DNA of 64,000 nucleotides from Bacillus sp. UNC438CL73TsuS30 (GTDB taxonomy: Bacteria > Bacillota > Bacilli > Bacillales > Cytobacillaceae). The notes under the pieces were generated by a model. That model worked only from the letters and a program-made list of their open reading frames with translations, did not search any database and was not told where the DNA came from. Both the position numbers and the translations under genes were made by a program. Where the stretch lies: positions 1 through 64,000 of the forward strand of contig NZ_AXVA01000026.1 in NCBI RefSeq assembly GCF_000482325.1, read 5' to 3'. Shown here one piece after another: positions 33,443 through 41,928 of the stretch (the stretch's first letter is position 1; every line of letters begins with the position of its first letter).

Positions 33443-34408
33443 ATGTATAAAGCTATTATTCTAGGGACTGGACCTGCTGGGTTAACCGCTGCAATCTATT
33501 TAGCACGTGCTAACATAAGTCCTTTAGTCATTGAAGGGCCAGAACCAGGGGGGCAATTGACATTGACAACAGATGTCGAGAATTTTCCTGGGTTTCCTGA
33601 AGGGATTATGGGACGAGAGCTAATGCAGAACATGCGAAAGCAGGCTGAGGTTTTTGGTGCTGAGTTTAAAAGAGGATGGGTTAAAAAGGTCGATTTTTCA
33701 AATAACCCATTTACCTTAACGGTGGAAGGAATTGGTGAGCTTAAAACGCAATCTTTAATTATTTCAACGGGAGCTTCGGCGAAACTTTTGGAGATCCCGG
33801 GAGAAAGAGAAAATATTGGGCGAGGGGTAAGCACCTGTGCAACATGCGATGGATTTTTCTTTAGAGGAAAGAAAATTATCGTTGTTGGCGGCGGGGATTC
33901 AGCTATGGAAGAGGCCAATTTTTTAACAAAGTTTGCTTCAGAGGTTCGCGTTGTGCACCGCAGAAAGGAGCTTCGCGCTTCTCAAATTATGCAAGACCGC
34001 GCCAAAAAGAATCCTAAAATTACGTGGAGCTTAAATTCCATTCCTGAAGAAGTGATCGCAGGGGATCGACACGTTACTGGCTTGAAAGTAAAAAACAGTG
34101 AAACAGGAAGAGAGGAAGTCTTGGAAACTGATGGTATTTTCGTTACCATCGGCCATAAACCGAACACAGCATTTTTAGACAATCAAATCAAAACGGATGA
34201 TATGGGATATATCATGGTGAATCCTGGTAGCACCGAAACCAATATTCCAGGTGTATTCGCCTGCGGGGATGTTCAAGATCATAAATACCGCCAAGCCATT
34301 ACCGCTGCAGGAAGCGGTTGTATGGCTGCACTGGATTGCGAAAAATACCTTGATGCAAGTGAATTATGTAGTGAAAACAATCAATCTATCATGGAAAACC
34401 AAATATAG
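33443..34408 (+). CDS. trxB: thioredoxin reductase (NADPH-flavoprotein)
   Basis: 321 residues. FAD-binding GTGPAGLTAAIYLARA at the N-terminus, redox-active STCATCDGFFF (CxxC), NADPH-binding VVGGGDSAMEEA followed by HRRKELRAS, and the C-terminal FACGDVQDHKYRQAITAAGSG. It reduces the thioredoxin encoded next, which can in turn reduce cystine or persulfides. Having its own sigma-54 promoter implies a specialised, inducible copy rather than the housekeeping gene. Confidence 0.93.
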   Translation: MYKAIILGTGPAGLTAAIYLARANISPLVIEGPEPGGQLTLTTDVENFPGFPEGIMGRELMQNMRKQAEVFGAEFKRGWVKKVDFSNNPFTLTVEGIGELKTQSLIISTGASAKLLEIPGERENIGRGVSTCATCDGFFFRGKKIIVVGGGDSAMEEANFLTKFASEVRVVHRRKELRASQIMQDRAKKNPKITWSLNSIPEEVIAGDRHVTGLKVKNSETGREEVLETDGIFVTIGHKPNTAFLDNQIKTDDMGYIMVNPGSTETNIPGVFACGDVQDHKYRQAITAAGSGCMAALDCEKYLDASELCSENNQSIMENQI

Positions 34409-34421
34409 GGAGGATTTAAAA

Positions 34422-34763
34422 ATGAAAGAGATTAAAACAAAACAAGAGTTTGAAGAGGCAATTTTATCAACAAAACCAGTTATGGCCAAATTCTATGCCG
34501 AATATTGCCCTGACTGCCAGCATACCGATTTATTTATGCCCATTTTAGAAGAATCGTATAAAGAAAAGGTAGACATGATTGCAGTAAACCGAGAACATTT
34601 TCCAGAAGTTTTAGAGAAACTAGACGTGTACGGAATCCCAAGCTTTATTGCTTTTCAAGAAGGGAAGGAACTGGACCGCTTTGTAAGTAAACTTGGAAAA
34701 AGTCAGGAAGAGGTTGAACAGTTTCTTAATCAAATTGTTGAGGCAAGTGGAAAACTAGGATAG
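34422..34763 (+). CDS. thioredoxin-family protein with CPDC active site
   Basis: 113 residues, thioredoxin fold. KPVMAKFYAEYCPDCQHTDLF carries CPDC in place of the classical CGPC; cis-proline region YGIPSFIAFQEGKEL is conserved. GGGAGGA precedes the ATG, 13 bp after trxB, so the two make a reductase/substrate pair. CPDC is a less common variant and will alter redox potential; a role in cystine or persulfide reduction is inferred from context. Confidence 0.9.
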   Translation: MKEIKTKQEFEEAILSTKPVMAKFYAEYCPDCQHTDLFMPILEESYKEKVDMIAVNREHFPEVLEKLDVYGIPSFIAFQEGKELDRFVSKLGKSQEEVEQFLNQIVEASGKLG

Positions 34764-34779
34764 AAAATCCTTGCCAGGG

Positions 34780-34820
34780 GCCAATAAATATGGAGATATT
34801 GCTCTATATTTATTGGCTTT
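34780..34820 (+). terminator. terminator-like hairpin after the thioredoxin gene
   Basis: GCCAATAAATAT (34780) pairs over 12 bp with ATATTTATTGGC (34806), followed by only three T residues, so termination may be partial. Confidence 0.65.
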
Positions 34821-34824
34821 AAAA

Positions 34825-34869
34825 GGAATATTTTCGAATAATTGAAAATATTTTTTCGAATTTGGGATT
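34825..34869 (+). promoter_or_regulatory. conserved upstream activator sequence, copy B
   Basis: GGAATATTTTCGAATAATTG followed by AAAATATTTTTTCGAATTTG and GGATT. GAATATTTTC and GAAAATATT(T) form a 9/10 inverted repeat around GAATAATT. It lies about 106 bp before the -24 box at 34975. Confidence 0.65.
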
Positions 34870-34974
34870 AGGAGAATAGTACTGAACAGTAGGTTTTCAC
34901 TAGAATTATTGCAGAAATGATAATGATGCATCTTTTTTTTTAGCAGGAATGTTGAATTAACAAGGATTTTATTA

Positions 34975-34990
34975 TGGCACAACTTTTGCA
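34975..34990 (+). promoter_or_regulatory. sigma-54 promoter of the cystine ABC operon
   Basis: TGGCACAACTTTTGCAT, consensus -24/-12, preceded by the same GAATTAACAAGGATTTTATTA as the promoter at 28199. Between it and the ATG at 35132 is a 140-bp leader containing AGGAGGAGGTGG and a 6-codon frame (TTG AAT ATT GAA ACG GGA TAA). Confidence 0.9.
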
Positions 34991-35131
34991 TAAAAAGTAA
35001 TTGAATAGGAGGAGGTGGAGTTCATTTGAATATTGAAACGGGATAAATTAACAGAATATTTAAATGATACTGAAAAATAAAACTGATAAACCGCAAATCA
35101 TCCATTTTTTATAAATACAGGGGGAGTTTTT

Positions 35132-35950
35132 ATGAAAAAGAGTTTATTTATATTTGCTTTTTCAGTATTCGTAGCACTTGTATTAACGGCATGTGGAAAC
35201 ACTCAAAAAGAAACATCAGCCAAGCCTGATCAGGCGGCAGAAAGTAAGAACCTACTGGAAAAAATAAAAGCAGATGGGACGATTAAAATCGGTACAGAAG
35301 GAACATATGCACCGTTTAGTTACCATGATGCATCGGGAAAATTGACTGGTTTTGATATCGAAATCGCTGAAGAAGTAGCAAAAAGACTTGGTGTGAAAGC
35401 TGAATTTGTTGAAACTCCATGGGACGGAATTTTTGCGGGACTTGATTCGAAGCGCTTCGACATCATTGCATGTCAAGTAGGTATTCGTCCTGACCGGCAG
35501 GAAAAATATGATTTTTCTGATCCAACGAATGTATCAAAACCTTACTTAATTGTCAGTAAAGACAATAACACGATTAAATCGTTCAAAGATTTGAAGGGGA
35601 AAAAGTCAGCTGAGACACTAACTAGTATGTTTAAAGACATGGCAGCTTCGAATGGTGCTGAAATCGTCGGTGTTGAAGGATTTAATCAAGCTATTGATTT
35701 ATTAATTTCAAAACGTGTGGATGCGACGATTAATGATGGGTTGTCTTATCTTGATTTCAAAAAGCAACAGCCTAATGCGCCACTTAAAGTTGCAGCCGAA
35801 CTTGATGAACCAACAAAAATGGGAATTATGTTAAGAAAAGGGAATATAGAATTGGTCGATGCTATCAATAAAGCACTCGCCGATATGAAGAAAGATGGGA
35901 CGTATTTAAACATCTCAAAAAAATACTTTGAAACCGATGTTTCCAAATAA
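35132..35950 (+). CDS. cystine/amino-acid ABC transporter substrate-binding lipoprotein
   Basis: 272 residues. Lipoprotein signal with VLTACGN (Cys21), then an SBP_bac_3 domain: GTIKIGTEGTYAPFSYHDAS, LTGFDIEIAEEVAKRLGVKA, FDIIACQVGIRPDRQEKYDF. These segments closely resemble cystine-binding proteins (TcyA/FliY type), and the island context supports cystine or a related sulfur amino acid as ligand. First gene of a binding protein-permease-ATPase operon under a sigma-54 promoter. Confidence 0.9.
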   Translation: MKKSLFIFAFSVFVALVLTACGNTQKETSAKPDQAAESKNLLEKIKADGTIKIGTEGTYAPFSYHDASGKLTGFDIEIAEEVAKRLGVKAEFVETPWDGIFAGLDSKRFDIIACQVGIRPDRQEKYDFSDPTNVSKPYLIVSKDNNTIKSFKDLKGKKSAETLTSMFKDMAASNGAEIVGVEGFNQAIDLLISKRVDATINDGLSYLDFKKQQPNAPLKVAAELDEPTKMGIMLRKGNIELVDAINKALADMKKDGTYLNISKKYFETDVSK

Positions 35951-35961
35951 GGAGTGTTCAA

Positions 35962-36645
35962 ATGATGGATCAAGATAGAATGGACCGAATTATTGACATC
36001 GTTGTCAACTCATTTTTTCCGATGTTAAAAGCCGGGGTTGCTTTTACCGTGCCGTTGACACTCCTTTCTTTTTTTCTGGGACTGATTCTTGCTCTGCTTA
36101 CTGCACTGGCTCGAATCTCTGGAATTAAACCTCTGGATGCTGCTGCACGATTTTATGTATGGGTGATTAGGGGAACACCGCTGCTTGTTCAGCTGTTTAT
36201 TATTTTTTATGGTCTTCCAAGTATAGGGGTTACCATTGGTCCGCTGCCATCCGCAATAATCGGTTTTACCATTAATATGGGCGCCTATAACTCAGAGATT
36301 ATTCGCGCAGCTATCCTTTCCATTCCCAAAGGTCAATGGGAGGCAGGTTACTCCATTGGGATGAGCTACCCGCAGGCATTAAAAAGAATTATTCTCCCGC
36401 AGGCAACAAGGGTGTCTGTTCCGCCTTTGGCAAACAGTTTTATTAGTTTGGTAAAGGATACATCTTTGGCCGCTACCATTACGGTGACGGAAATGTTTAG
36501 AGTGGCTCAGCAAATTACCGCAACAACCTATGAACCATTGGTACTCTATTGTCTAGCAGGATTTATTTATTTGATTTTCAGTACAGTTCTTTCTAACGCT
36601 CAAGGACGGATGGAAAAACGGTTTGATCGTTATGTGACGGGTTAA
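35962..36645 (+). CDS. cystine/amino-acid ABC transporter permease
   Basis: 227 residues, polar amino-acid permease with about five membrane helices (AGVAFTVPLTLLSFFLGLIL, RGTPLLVQLFIIFYGLPSIG) and EAA loop EAGYSIGMSYPQALKRIILP. AAGGAGTG precedes the ATG, 11 bp after the binding-protein gene. Of TcyB/YecS type. Confidence 0.92.
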   Translation: MMDQDRMDRIIDIVVNSFFPMLKAGVAFTVPLTLLSFFLGLILALLTALARISGIKPLDAAARFYVWVIRGTPLLVQLFIIFYGLPSIGVTIGPLPSAIIGFTINMGAYNSEIIRAAILSIPKGQWEAGYSIGMSYPQALKRIILPQATRVSVPPLANSFISLVKDTSLAATITVTEMFRVAQQITATTYEPLVLYCLAGFIYLIFSTVLSNAQGRMEKRFDRYVTG

Positions 36646-36665
36646 TTTGATAGGGGGATATCCGC

Positions 36666-37409
36666 GTGATTGAGATAAAGAACCTGCATAAGCAATTTGG
36701 ACAAACAGAGGTTTTAAAGGGAATCGATCTTAAAATTGAGGAAGGCAATACAGTCTGTATCATTGGGCCATCGGGTTCAGGGAAAACAACCTTGTTACGT
36801 TGTCTGAATTTATTGGAAGCGCCTACAAAAGGGACCATTACGCTTGGAAAGTTTTCTTTGGATTTTCAGGAGAAAAAACAAGTTCCAAAAGATCGAGTGA
36901 TTAAGTTCCGTCAACAAACAGGTATGGTTTTCCAAGGGTACAATTTGTTTCCTCATATGACGGCACTAGAAAATGTTATGGAAGGTTTAGTTTACGTTCG
37001 TAAACAAGACAAGGAAACCTCTCGTACGAAGGCTCTTCAATTGCTGAAAAAGGTAGGATTATCGGAACGGGCAAACCACTATCCATCCCAGCTTTCCGGT
37101 GGACAACAACAACGGGTAGGAATTGCCCGGGCGATGGCAATGGAGCCTGAAGTCCTCCTTTTTGATGAACCTACTTCCGCGTTAGATCCTGAGTTAGTAG
37201 GAGAGGTTCTAAAGGTCATGAAAGAACTTGCTAAAGAAGGAATGACGATGGTTGTTGTGACACATGAAATGAATTTCGCACGTGAAGCGGCGGATAAAGT
37301 CGTATTCATTGATAAAGGTGTGATCGTTGAAGAAGGAACACCTCAACAAATTTTTGAACATACAGGGCATGAACGGACATTACAATTTTTAAATAAACTT
37401 TGTTCATAG
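36666..37409 (+). CDS. cystine/amino-acid ABC transporter ATPase
   Basis: 247 residues. Walker [10 protein letters not shown], signature LSGGQQQR, Walker [15 protein letters not shown] and H-loop [13 protein letters not shown] are intact. GTG start after TAGGGGGA. Last gene of the cystine-type importer operon; a strong terminator follows. Confidence 0.94.
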   Translation: MIEIKNLHKQFGQTEVLKGIDLKIEEGNTVCIIGPSGSGKTTLLRCLNLLEAPTKGTITLGKFSLDFQEKKQVPKDRVIKFRQQTGMVFQGYNLFPHMTALENVMEGLVYVRKQDKETSRTKALQLLKKVGLSERANHYPSQLSGGQQQRVGIARAMAMEPEVLLFDEPTSALDPELVGEVLKVMKELAKEGMTMVVVTHEMNFAREAADKVVFIDKGVIVEEGTPQQIFEHTGHERTLQFLNKLCS

Positions 37410-37419
37410 GAAAGGCCTA

Positions 37420-37450
37420 AGATTGCAAATCTCATTTGCAATCTTTTTTT
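37420..37450 (+). terminator. intrinsic terminator of the cystine ABC operon
   Basis: AGATTGCAAAT-CTC-ATTTGCAATCT, 11-bp perfect stem, followed by a T-run. Confidence 0.92.
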
Positions 37451-37483
37451 GAATAATTAAGAAAGTATTTTCAAATTTGGGAA
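37444..37483 (+). promoter_or_regulatory. conserved upstream activator sequence, copy C
   Basis: TTTTTTTGAATAATTAAG, AAAGTATTTTCAAATTTGGG and AAT match copies A and B in order and spacing. It lies about 107 bp before the -24 box at 37590 and begins within the terminator T-run. Confidence 0.6.
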
Positions 37484-37589
37484 TCTAAAAACAGTGCGAA
37501 ACAGCAGATTTACACTATTTTCATAGCGGAAATGATAAATTACTGGTTTTTTCAGAAGCAAGAAAGCTGAATTACCAATGGTTTTATTT

Positions 37590-37605
37590 TGGCACAACAC
37601 TTGCA
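37590..37605 (+). promoter_or_regulatory. sigma-54 promoter of the sulfide-oxidation operon
   Basis: TTGGCACAACACTTGCAAG, consensus -24/-12 (TGGCAC-N5-TTGCA), 91 bp before the sulfide:quinone oxidoreductase gene. Confidence 0.9.
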
Positions 37606-37695
37606 AGATAAAAAAACGAAAAGAGGGAGGTGGAGGAAATTAAAAAAAATAGACTTTGAATCTGTGCAAACTTAGGTGACTAGAGGAGGGTTTAT

Positions 37696-38895
37696 ATGAA
37701 TGATAGGACAGACTACAAAGTTGTGATTGTAGGCGGCGGAAGTGCTGGTATTACTGTGGCAGCACGTCTATTAAAAGAATCAAGGGCTCTTTATGGGAAA
37801 ATTGCCATTATTGACCCTGCTGAAAAACATTATTTCCAGCCGCTATGGACACTGGTTGGTGGCGGGGTTGTTGATAAAAAGGTAACAGAAAGAGAACAGT
37901 CTACTTTAATTCCAGATGGTATTGTTTGGATTAAAGAAGCGGTTGAAGATTTTTTTCCAAATGAACAATCAATCGTAACGTCATCTGGCAACAAATTGAG
38001 TTATGACTATTTAGTGGTTGCAGCAGGTATTCAAATTGACTGGAACAAGGTGAAAGGTTTAAAAGAAAGCATTGGCAAGAATGGCGTCTGCAGTAACTAC
38101 TCTTTCGATTATGTCGATAGTACTTGGGAAAATATTCGCAATTTCAGCGGCGGTAATGCCATCTTTACAAATCCGAATACACCGGTTAAATGTGGCGGTG
38201 CACCGCAAAAAATTATGTACCTGGCGGATGATTACTTTCGCAAATCAGGGGTTCGCTCAAATTCCACGATCCACTTTTTCTCAGGAGCGGGCAGTATTTT
38301 TGGCGTAAAAAAATATGCGGATACATTGACCAAAGTAATTGAAAGAAAAGAAATTGAAACACATTTTCAGCACAATCTAGTGGAAATCGATGCACAGCAA
38401 AAAAAGGCTGTTTTTAAAAACCTTTCGACGAATGAATTGGTAACGGTTTCCTATGACATGATTCATGTCGTCCCGCCAATGAGTGCGCCTGATTTCATTG
38501 TGAAAAGTCCATTAGCCGACGAGACTGGCTGGGTGAATGTAGATCCGTATACATTGCGCCATAAAAAATATGGAAATATCTTTGGAATTGGCGACTGCAC
38601 CAATTTGCCAACATCAAAAACGGGCGCCGCTATTCGAAAACAAGCGCCGGTTCTTGTCCAGAACTTATTATGTCTAATGAACCAAAAGACAGGTATGCAA
38701 AAGTACAACGGCTATACTTCGTGCCCACTTGTAACGGGATATGGCAGCTTAGTTTTAGCAGAGTTTGATTATGAATCTAAGCCGGATGAGAGCTTTCCTT
38801 TTGATCAAGCTAAGGAAAGATACAGTATGTATTTATTAAAGAAGCAGGTACTCCCTATTGTCTATTGGAACGGAATGTTGAAAGGTTTGTTATAA
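37696..38895 (+). CDS. sqr: sulfide:quinone oxidoreductase (type II-like)
   Basis: 399 residues. FAD-binding VIVGGGSAGITVAARL, the SQR landmark HYFQPLWTLVGGG (residues ~45-57), and cysteines at 132 (NGVCSNYS), 166 (TPVKCGGAPQKIMY) and 343 (YTSCPLVTGYG); Cys166 and Cys343 align with the catalytic pair of type II/mitochondrial SQR. The enzyme oxidises H2S at the membrane, passes electrons to quinone and releases a thiol persulfide. That product is the substrate of the dioxygenase encoded two genes downstream. Start ATG after GAGGAGGG. Confidence 0.93.
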   Translation: MNDRTDYKVVIVGGGSAGITVAARLLKESRALYGKIAIIDPAEKHYFQPLWTLVGGGVVDKKVTEREQSTLIPDGIVWIKEAVEDFFPNEQSIVTSSGNKLSYDYLVVAAGIQIDWNKVKGLKESIGKNGVCSNYSFDYVDSTWENIRNFSGGNAIFTNPNTPVKCGGAPQKIMYLADDYFRKSGVRSNSTIHFFSGAGSIFGVKKYADTLTKVIERKEIETHFQHNLVEIDAQQKKAVFKNLSTNELVTVSYDMIHVVPPMSAPDFIVKSPLADETGWVNVDPYTLRHKKYGNIFGIGDCTNLPTSKTGAAIRKQAPVLVQNLLCLMNQKTGMQKYNGYTSCPLVTGYGSLVLAEFDYESKPDESFPFDQAKERYSMYLLKKQVLPIVYWNGMLKGLL

Positions 38896-38921
38896 AAAAA
38901 CATGTCAGTGAGAGGAAGATT

Positions 38922-39503
38922 ATGCAGAAAACAACGATTGATCACTTATCTGATCTCCAACCATTACTTTCATTATTGAGCCAGAAGGAAATACAAACTA
39001 GTTTAATCCAAACACTGGAAAAATTGCCCTTCCTTGTTGACCAGTATTCTGCCTTAGAACGAAACATCGCTTTTATAAAATCCACTCTGAGCGATAAAGA
39101 ATCGATGGACTATTTATTGAGTGGACTAGGAGATGAATTCGGGAAATACATTCCTACTATAGAATCATTGGAGGCATTGATGGCACTGGTCCATAACCTT
39201 CCGAAATATACTAAATACTTGTCAATGGTAGAACCAATCATGGATTTCCTATTATCGATCTCCCGTGATCAGGAGTCCGTTGATTATTTATATAAGGGGG
39301 CACAAGAGCTCGCAGGCCCGATTCAGCAAAAGGTTGAAAGTGGTTGGGATTTGATTCAGCGGGCGAAAAATGAAGCGGACAAAGACCATTCACCTGTGAC
39401 CATCTTTACCGTATTCAAATTAATCAAAGAACCTGCCGTTCAGCGGGGGATTCATTTTGTTAAAGCGCTTGTGACCCTGGCTTCAGATCCTAAATCAAAA
39501 TAA
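38922..39503 (+). CDS. DUF1641-family protein, probable SQR partner
   Basis: 193 residues, helical and soluble with no catalytic motif visible. LERNIAFIKSTLSDKESMDY, FLLSISRDQESVDYL and FKLIKEPAVQRGIHFVKALV match the DUF1641 pattern. DUF1641 proteins are repeatedly encoded beside SQR and formate-dehydrogenase-like genes; their role is unknown. GAGAGGAAG precedes the ATG, 26 bp after sqr. Confidence 0.82.
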   Translation: MQKTTIDHLSDLQPLLSLLSQKEIQTSLIQTLEKLPFLVDQYSALERNIAFIKSTLSDKESMDYLLSGLGDEFGKYIPTIESLEALMALVHNLPKYTKYLSMVEPIMDFLLSISRDQESVDYLYKGAQELAGPIQQKVESGWDLIQRAKNEADKDHSPVTIFTVFKLIKEPAVQRGIHFVKALVTLASDPKSK

Positions 39504-39519
39504 AGGAGTGTTCACTCTC

Positions 39520-40947
39520 ATGTTAATTAAATATTTTTACGATGAGAAATTGGCTCATGCCTCTTATCTAGTCGGGTGTCAAGCTAAGGGAGTGGCCATT
39601 GTGATTGACCCTTCCCGTGACATCCATTCTTACTTGAATACGGCGAAGGCTAATGGATTATCGATTACAGGCGTTACGGAGACACATATACACGCTGATT
39701 ATATTTCTGGTTCAAAGGAGCTTGCTTCCAAAACAGGGGCCAAACTTTATCTGTCAGATGAGGGGGATGCAGATTGGAAGTATCAGTTTGCCGATCAGTA
39801 TGATTCCCAAATGCTCAAAGACGGGGATCGCTTTTCAATTGGGAATTTAACCTTTGAAGTACTGCATACTCCTGGGCATACACCGGAGCATCTTTCATTT
39901 TTATTGACAGATGGCGGCTCAGCAGTCCAAGCTCCTATTGGCTTATTTACAGGTGACTTCGTTTTTGCCGGTGATGTGGGCCGTCCTGACTTACTGGAAA
40001 GAGCTGCCGGTGTAAATGGTTCGGCCTATTCGCTGGCAAAAGAAATGTTTAAATCCTTGCAGCGATTTAAACAGCTTCCAGACTATTTACAAGTCTGGCC
40101 GGCGCACGGAGCGGGGAGTGCGTGCGGGAAAGCATTGGGGGCAGTGCCTTCATCAACCGTTGGATATGAAAAGCTAGCCAACTGGGCATTGCAATATGAT
40201 GAGGAAGATCTATTTATCGAAGCGTTACTTTCCGGGCAGCCTGAGGTATCAAAATATTTCGGGATTATGAAACGATTAAATAAACAAGGGACTACCCTAA
40301 TCGAAAATCTTGAGCCATTCCATCATGCACAACCATCATTAACCCTCGTTCAGGAATGGATCCAAAACGGCATTGTGGTGGATACCCGGCAAGCGTTGCA
40401 ATTTGCGGAAAAACATATTGCGGGAACCATCAATCTTCCCTGCAATCAATCCTTTGTAACGTGGGCAGGCTGGTTGCTTGATTATGATCAGCCGATCTAT
40501 TTATTGGTAAGTAAGGAAAAAGGAGCGGAAACACTGAAAGCATTACAATCGATTGGACTAGATCAGGTGAAAGCTGTGATGGATCACTCGTTCATAGAAC
40601 AGCTTGAATTGGATGAAATGGATGTCGTGGATTATCAATCAGTTGAACCAAAAGAGATTATGGAGAGGCTTGAGGAGTATTATGTCCTTGATGTTCGTCG
40701 GAACAGTGAATGGATGGCAGGACATATTCCTAAGGCTCACCATATCATGCTTGGACATTTAAAAGACAGAATGAACGAGATTCCTAGTGAAAAACCAATT
40801 CTTATAAACTGTAAATCGGGCGCGAGATCGGCGATTGCCATAAGTATCTTGAAAGCAAATGGATTTGACCAAGTCCTTAACTTAGCAGGCGGGTTTGACC
40901 AATGGTTAAAAGAGAGCAGTATAAAACTAGTAAAAAAAATTCACTAA
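39520..40947 (+). CDS. persulfide dioxygenase-rhodanese fusion (CstB-like)
   Basis: 475 residues. The metallo-beta-lactamase domain (~1-245) has the ETHE1/CstB signature HIHADY (His56, His58, Asp60), HTPGHTPEHLSF, GDFVFAGDVGRPDLL and a late PAHGAGS. Then an inactive rhodanese domain (~270-355, no catalytic Cys; YLLVSKEKG) and an active C-terminal rhodanese with INCKSGARS (Cys431, CxxGxR). Such fusions convert low-molecular-weight persulfides to sulfite and can form thiosulfate. ATG at 39520 after AAAGGAG. Same layout as staphylococcal CstB, but controlled here by sigma-54. Confidence 0.9.
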   Translation: MLIKYFYDEKLAHASYLVGCQAKGVAIVIDPSRDIHSYLNTAKANGLSITGVTETHIHADYISGSKELASKTGAKLYLSDEGDADWKYQFADQYDSQMLKDGDRFSIGNLTFEVLHTPGHTPEHLSFLLTDGGSAVQAPIGLFTGDFVFAGDVGRPDLLERAAGVNGSAYSLAKEMFKSLQRFKQLPDYLQVWPAHGAGSACGKALGAVPSSTVGYEKLANWALQYDEEDLFIEALLSGQPEVSKYFGIMKRLNKQGTTLIENLEPFHHAQPSLTLVQEWIQNGIVVDTRQALQFAEKHIAGTINLPCNQSFVTWAGWLLDYDQPIYLLVSKEKGAETLKALQSIGLDQVKAVMDHSFIEQLELDEMDVVDYQSVEPKEIMERLEEYYVLDVRRNSEWMAGHIPKAHHIMLGHLKDRMNEIPSEKPILINCKSGARSAIAISILKANGFDQVLNLAGGFDQWLKESSIKLVKKIH

Positions 40948-40994
40948 AAAAAACACCTATATACACATCGTGGATTGTAAAAGGGAGTTATCGA

Positions 40995-41408
40995 ATGACA
41001 ATTCTACAATGGATTCTCACAATTGCCTCTGGCGGAATAATTGGCTTTACTTTAGGACTTATTGGCGGTGGCGGTTCCATTTTAGCGGTTCCTCTTTTGC
41101 TTTATGTGGTCGGGATGAAAGACCCGCATATTGTGATTGGCAGTACAGCTCTTGCTGTTTCCATTAATGCCTTCTTGAATCTTATCCCTCATTCACGTGC
41201 AGGGCATGTCCACTTAAGACCGGCCATCGTATTTGCAATACCAGGTGTAGTGGGCGCCCTCTTTGGTTCTTATCTTGGCAAGCTTTTACCGAGCAAGCAA
41301 TTGTTGTTTCTTTTTGCGCTACTTATGATTTTTATGGCTATTAAGATGATTATGCCTAAAAAGGCAGTAAAAAAGGCAGCAAATATTGAAACAGAAGGTT
41401 TGAGTTAA
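40995..41408 (+). CDS. TauE/SafE-type sulfite exporter, N-terminal half
   Basis: 137 residues, four membrane helices. ASGGIIGFTLGLIGGGGSIL is the first GxxGG(G)S motif of TauE/SafE permeases; IGSTALAVSINAFLN and HVHLRPAIVFAIPGV follow. Normal family members are 240-280 residues with two such halves; here an in-frame TAA ends the first half at 41408 and an ATG follows immediately in the same frame. AAGGGAG precedes the ATG. Expected role: export of the sulfite formed by the persulfide dioxygenase. Confidence 0.85.
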   Translation: MTILQWILTIASGGIIGFTLGLIGGGGSILAVPLLLYVVGMKDPHIVIGSTALAVSINAFLNLIPHSRAGHVHLRPAIVFAIPGVVGALFGSYLGKLLPSKQLLFLFALLMIFMAIKMIMPKKAVKKAANIETEGLS

Positions 41409-41798
41409 ATGGATAAATTTAATGGAAAAAAATTATCCCTATTCGGTGTTATGACAGGATTGGCATCAGGATTTTTTGGCATTGGCGGTGGATTCTTGGT
41501 TGTTCCCTCCCTGCTGGCAGCCACAAATATGTCCATCGTTGAAGCAATCGGCACATCTTTGTTTTCTGTAGGAACTTTTGGACTAACAACGGCACTGAAT
41601 TACAGCCTTTCTGGATTGGTTAATTGGTTCGTAGTACTGGCACTTGTATGCGGTGGATTTATAGGGGGAATCTTTGGTACCATCGTTGCAAAGCGTTTAA
41701 GCAAACAACGACAAGCTCTTCACTATATCTTCTCTGCTGTTGTCATAACTGTAGCTATTTATATGATGATTAAAAATGGAGACGCTTTGAATTTATGA
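41409..41798 (+). CDS. TauE/SafE-type sulfite exporter, C-terminal half
   Basis: 129 residues, second four-helix repeat (GLASGFFGIGGGFLVVPSLL, EAIGTSLFSVGTFGLTTALN). It begins at the base after the stop codon of the first half (AGT TAA ATG GAT), in the same frame, with only AGAAGG 10 nt upstream. Either two half-transporters assemble, or a nonsense mutation split a single gene and the second half is re-initiated, or the stop is read through. The sequence of both halves looks intact otherwise. Confidence 0.82.
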   Translation: MDKFNGKKLSLFGVMTGLASGFFGIGGGFLVVPSLLAATNMSIVEAIGTSLFSVGTFGLTTALNYSLSGLVNWFVVLALVCGGFIGGIFGTIVAKRLSKQRQALHYIFSAVVITVAIYMMIKNGDALNL

Positions 41799-41928
41799 AT
41801 CTATATTTTGTAGAGACAACAGGAAGGAATCGATTTATTTTTTGTTAGATTGAAAGTATGCTAATTTCCACTATTGCACGGTAGAAATGTGATATTAAGA
41901 TTAAATTTGAAAAGGAAGAGTGATTACT

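Noticed and set aside
33496..33918. 140-codon minus-strand frame opposite trxB
   Set aside because: Antisense shadow with serine/proline-rich composition typical of the reverse of a Bacillus coding gene.
34251..34421. N-terminal extension of the CPDC thioredoxin inside trxB
   Set aside because: The extension is an out-of-frame reading of trxB; GGGAGGA precedes the ATG at 34422 and gives normal thioredoxin length.
35026..35052. Six-codon leader peptide (TTG...TAA) after the cystine promoter
   Set aside because: A strong AGGAGG is present, but the peptide contains no Cys or other regulatory codons and no attenuator hairpin follows.
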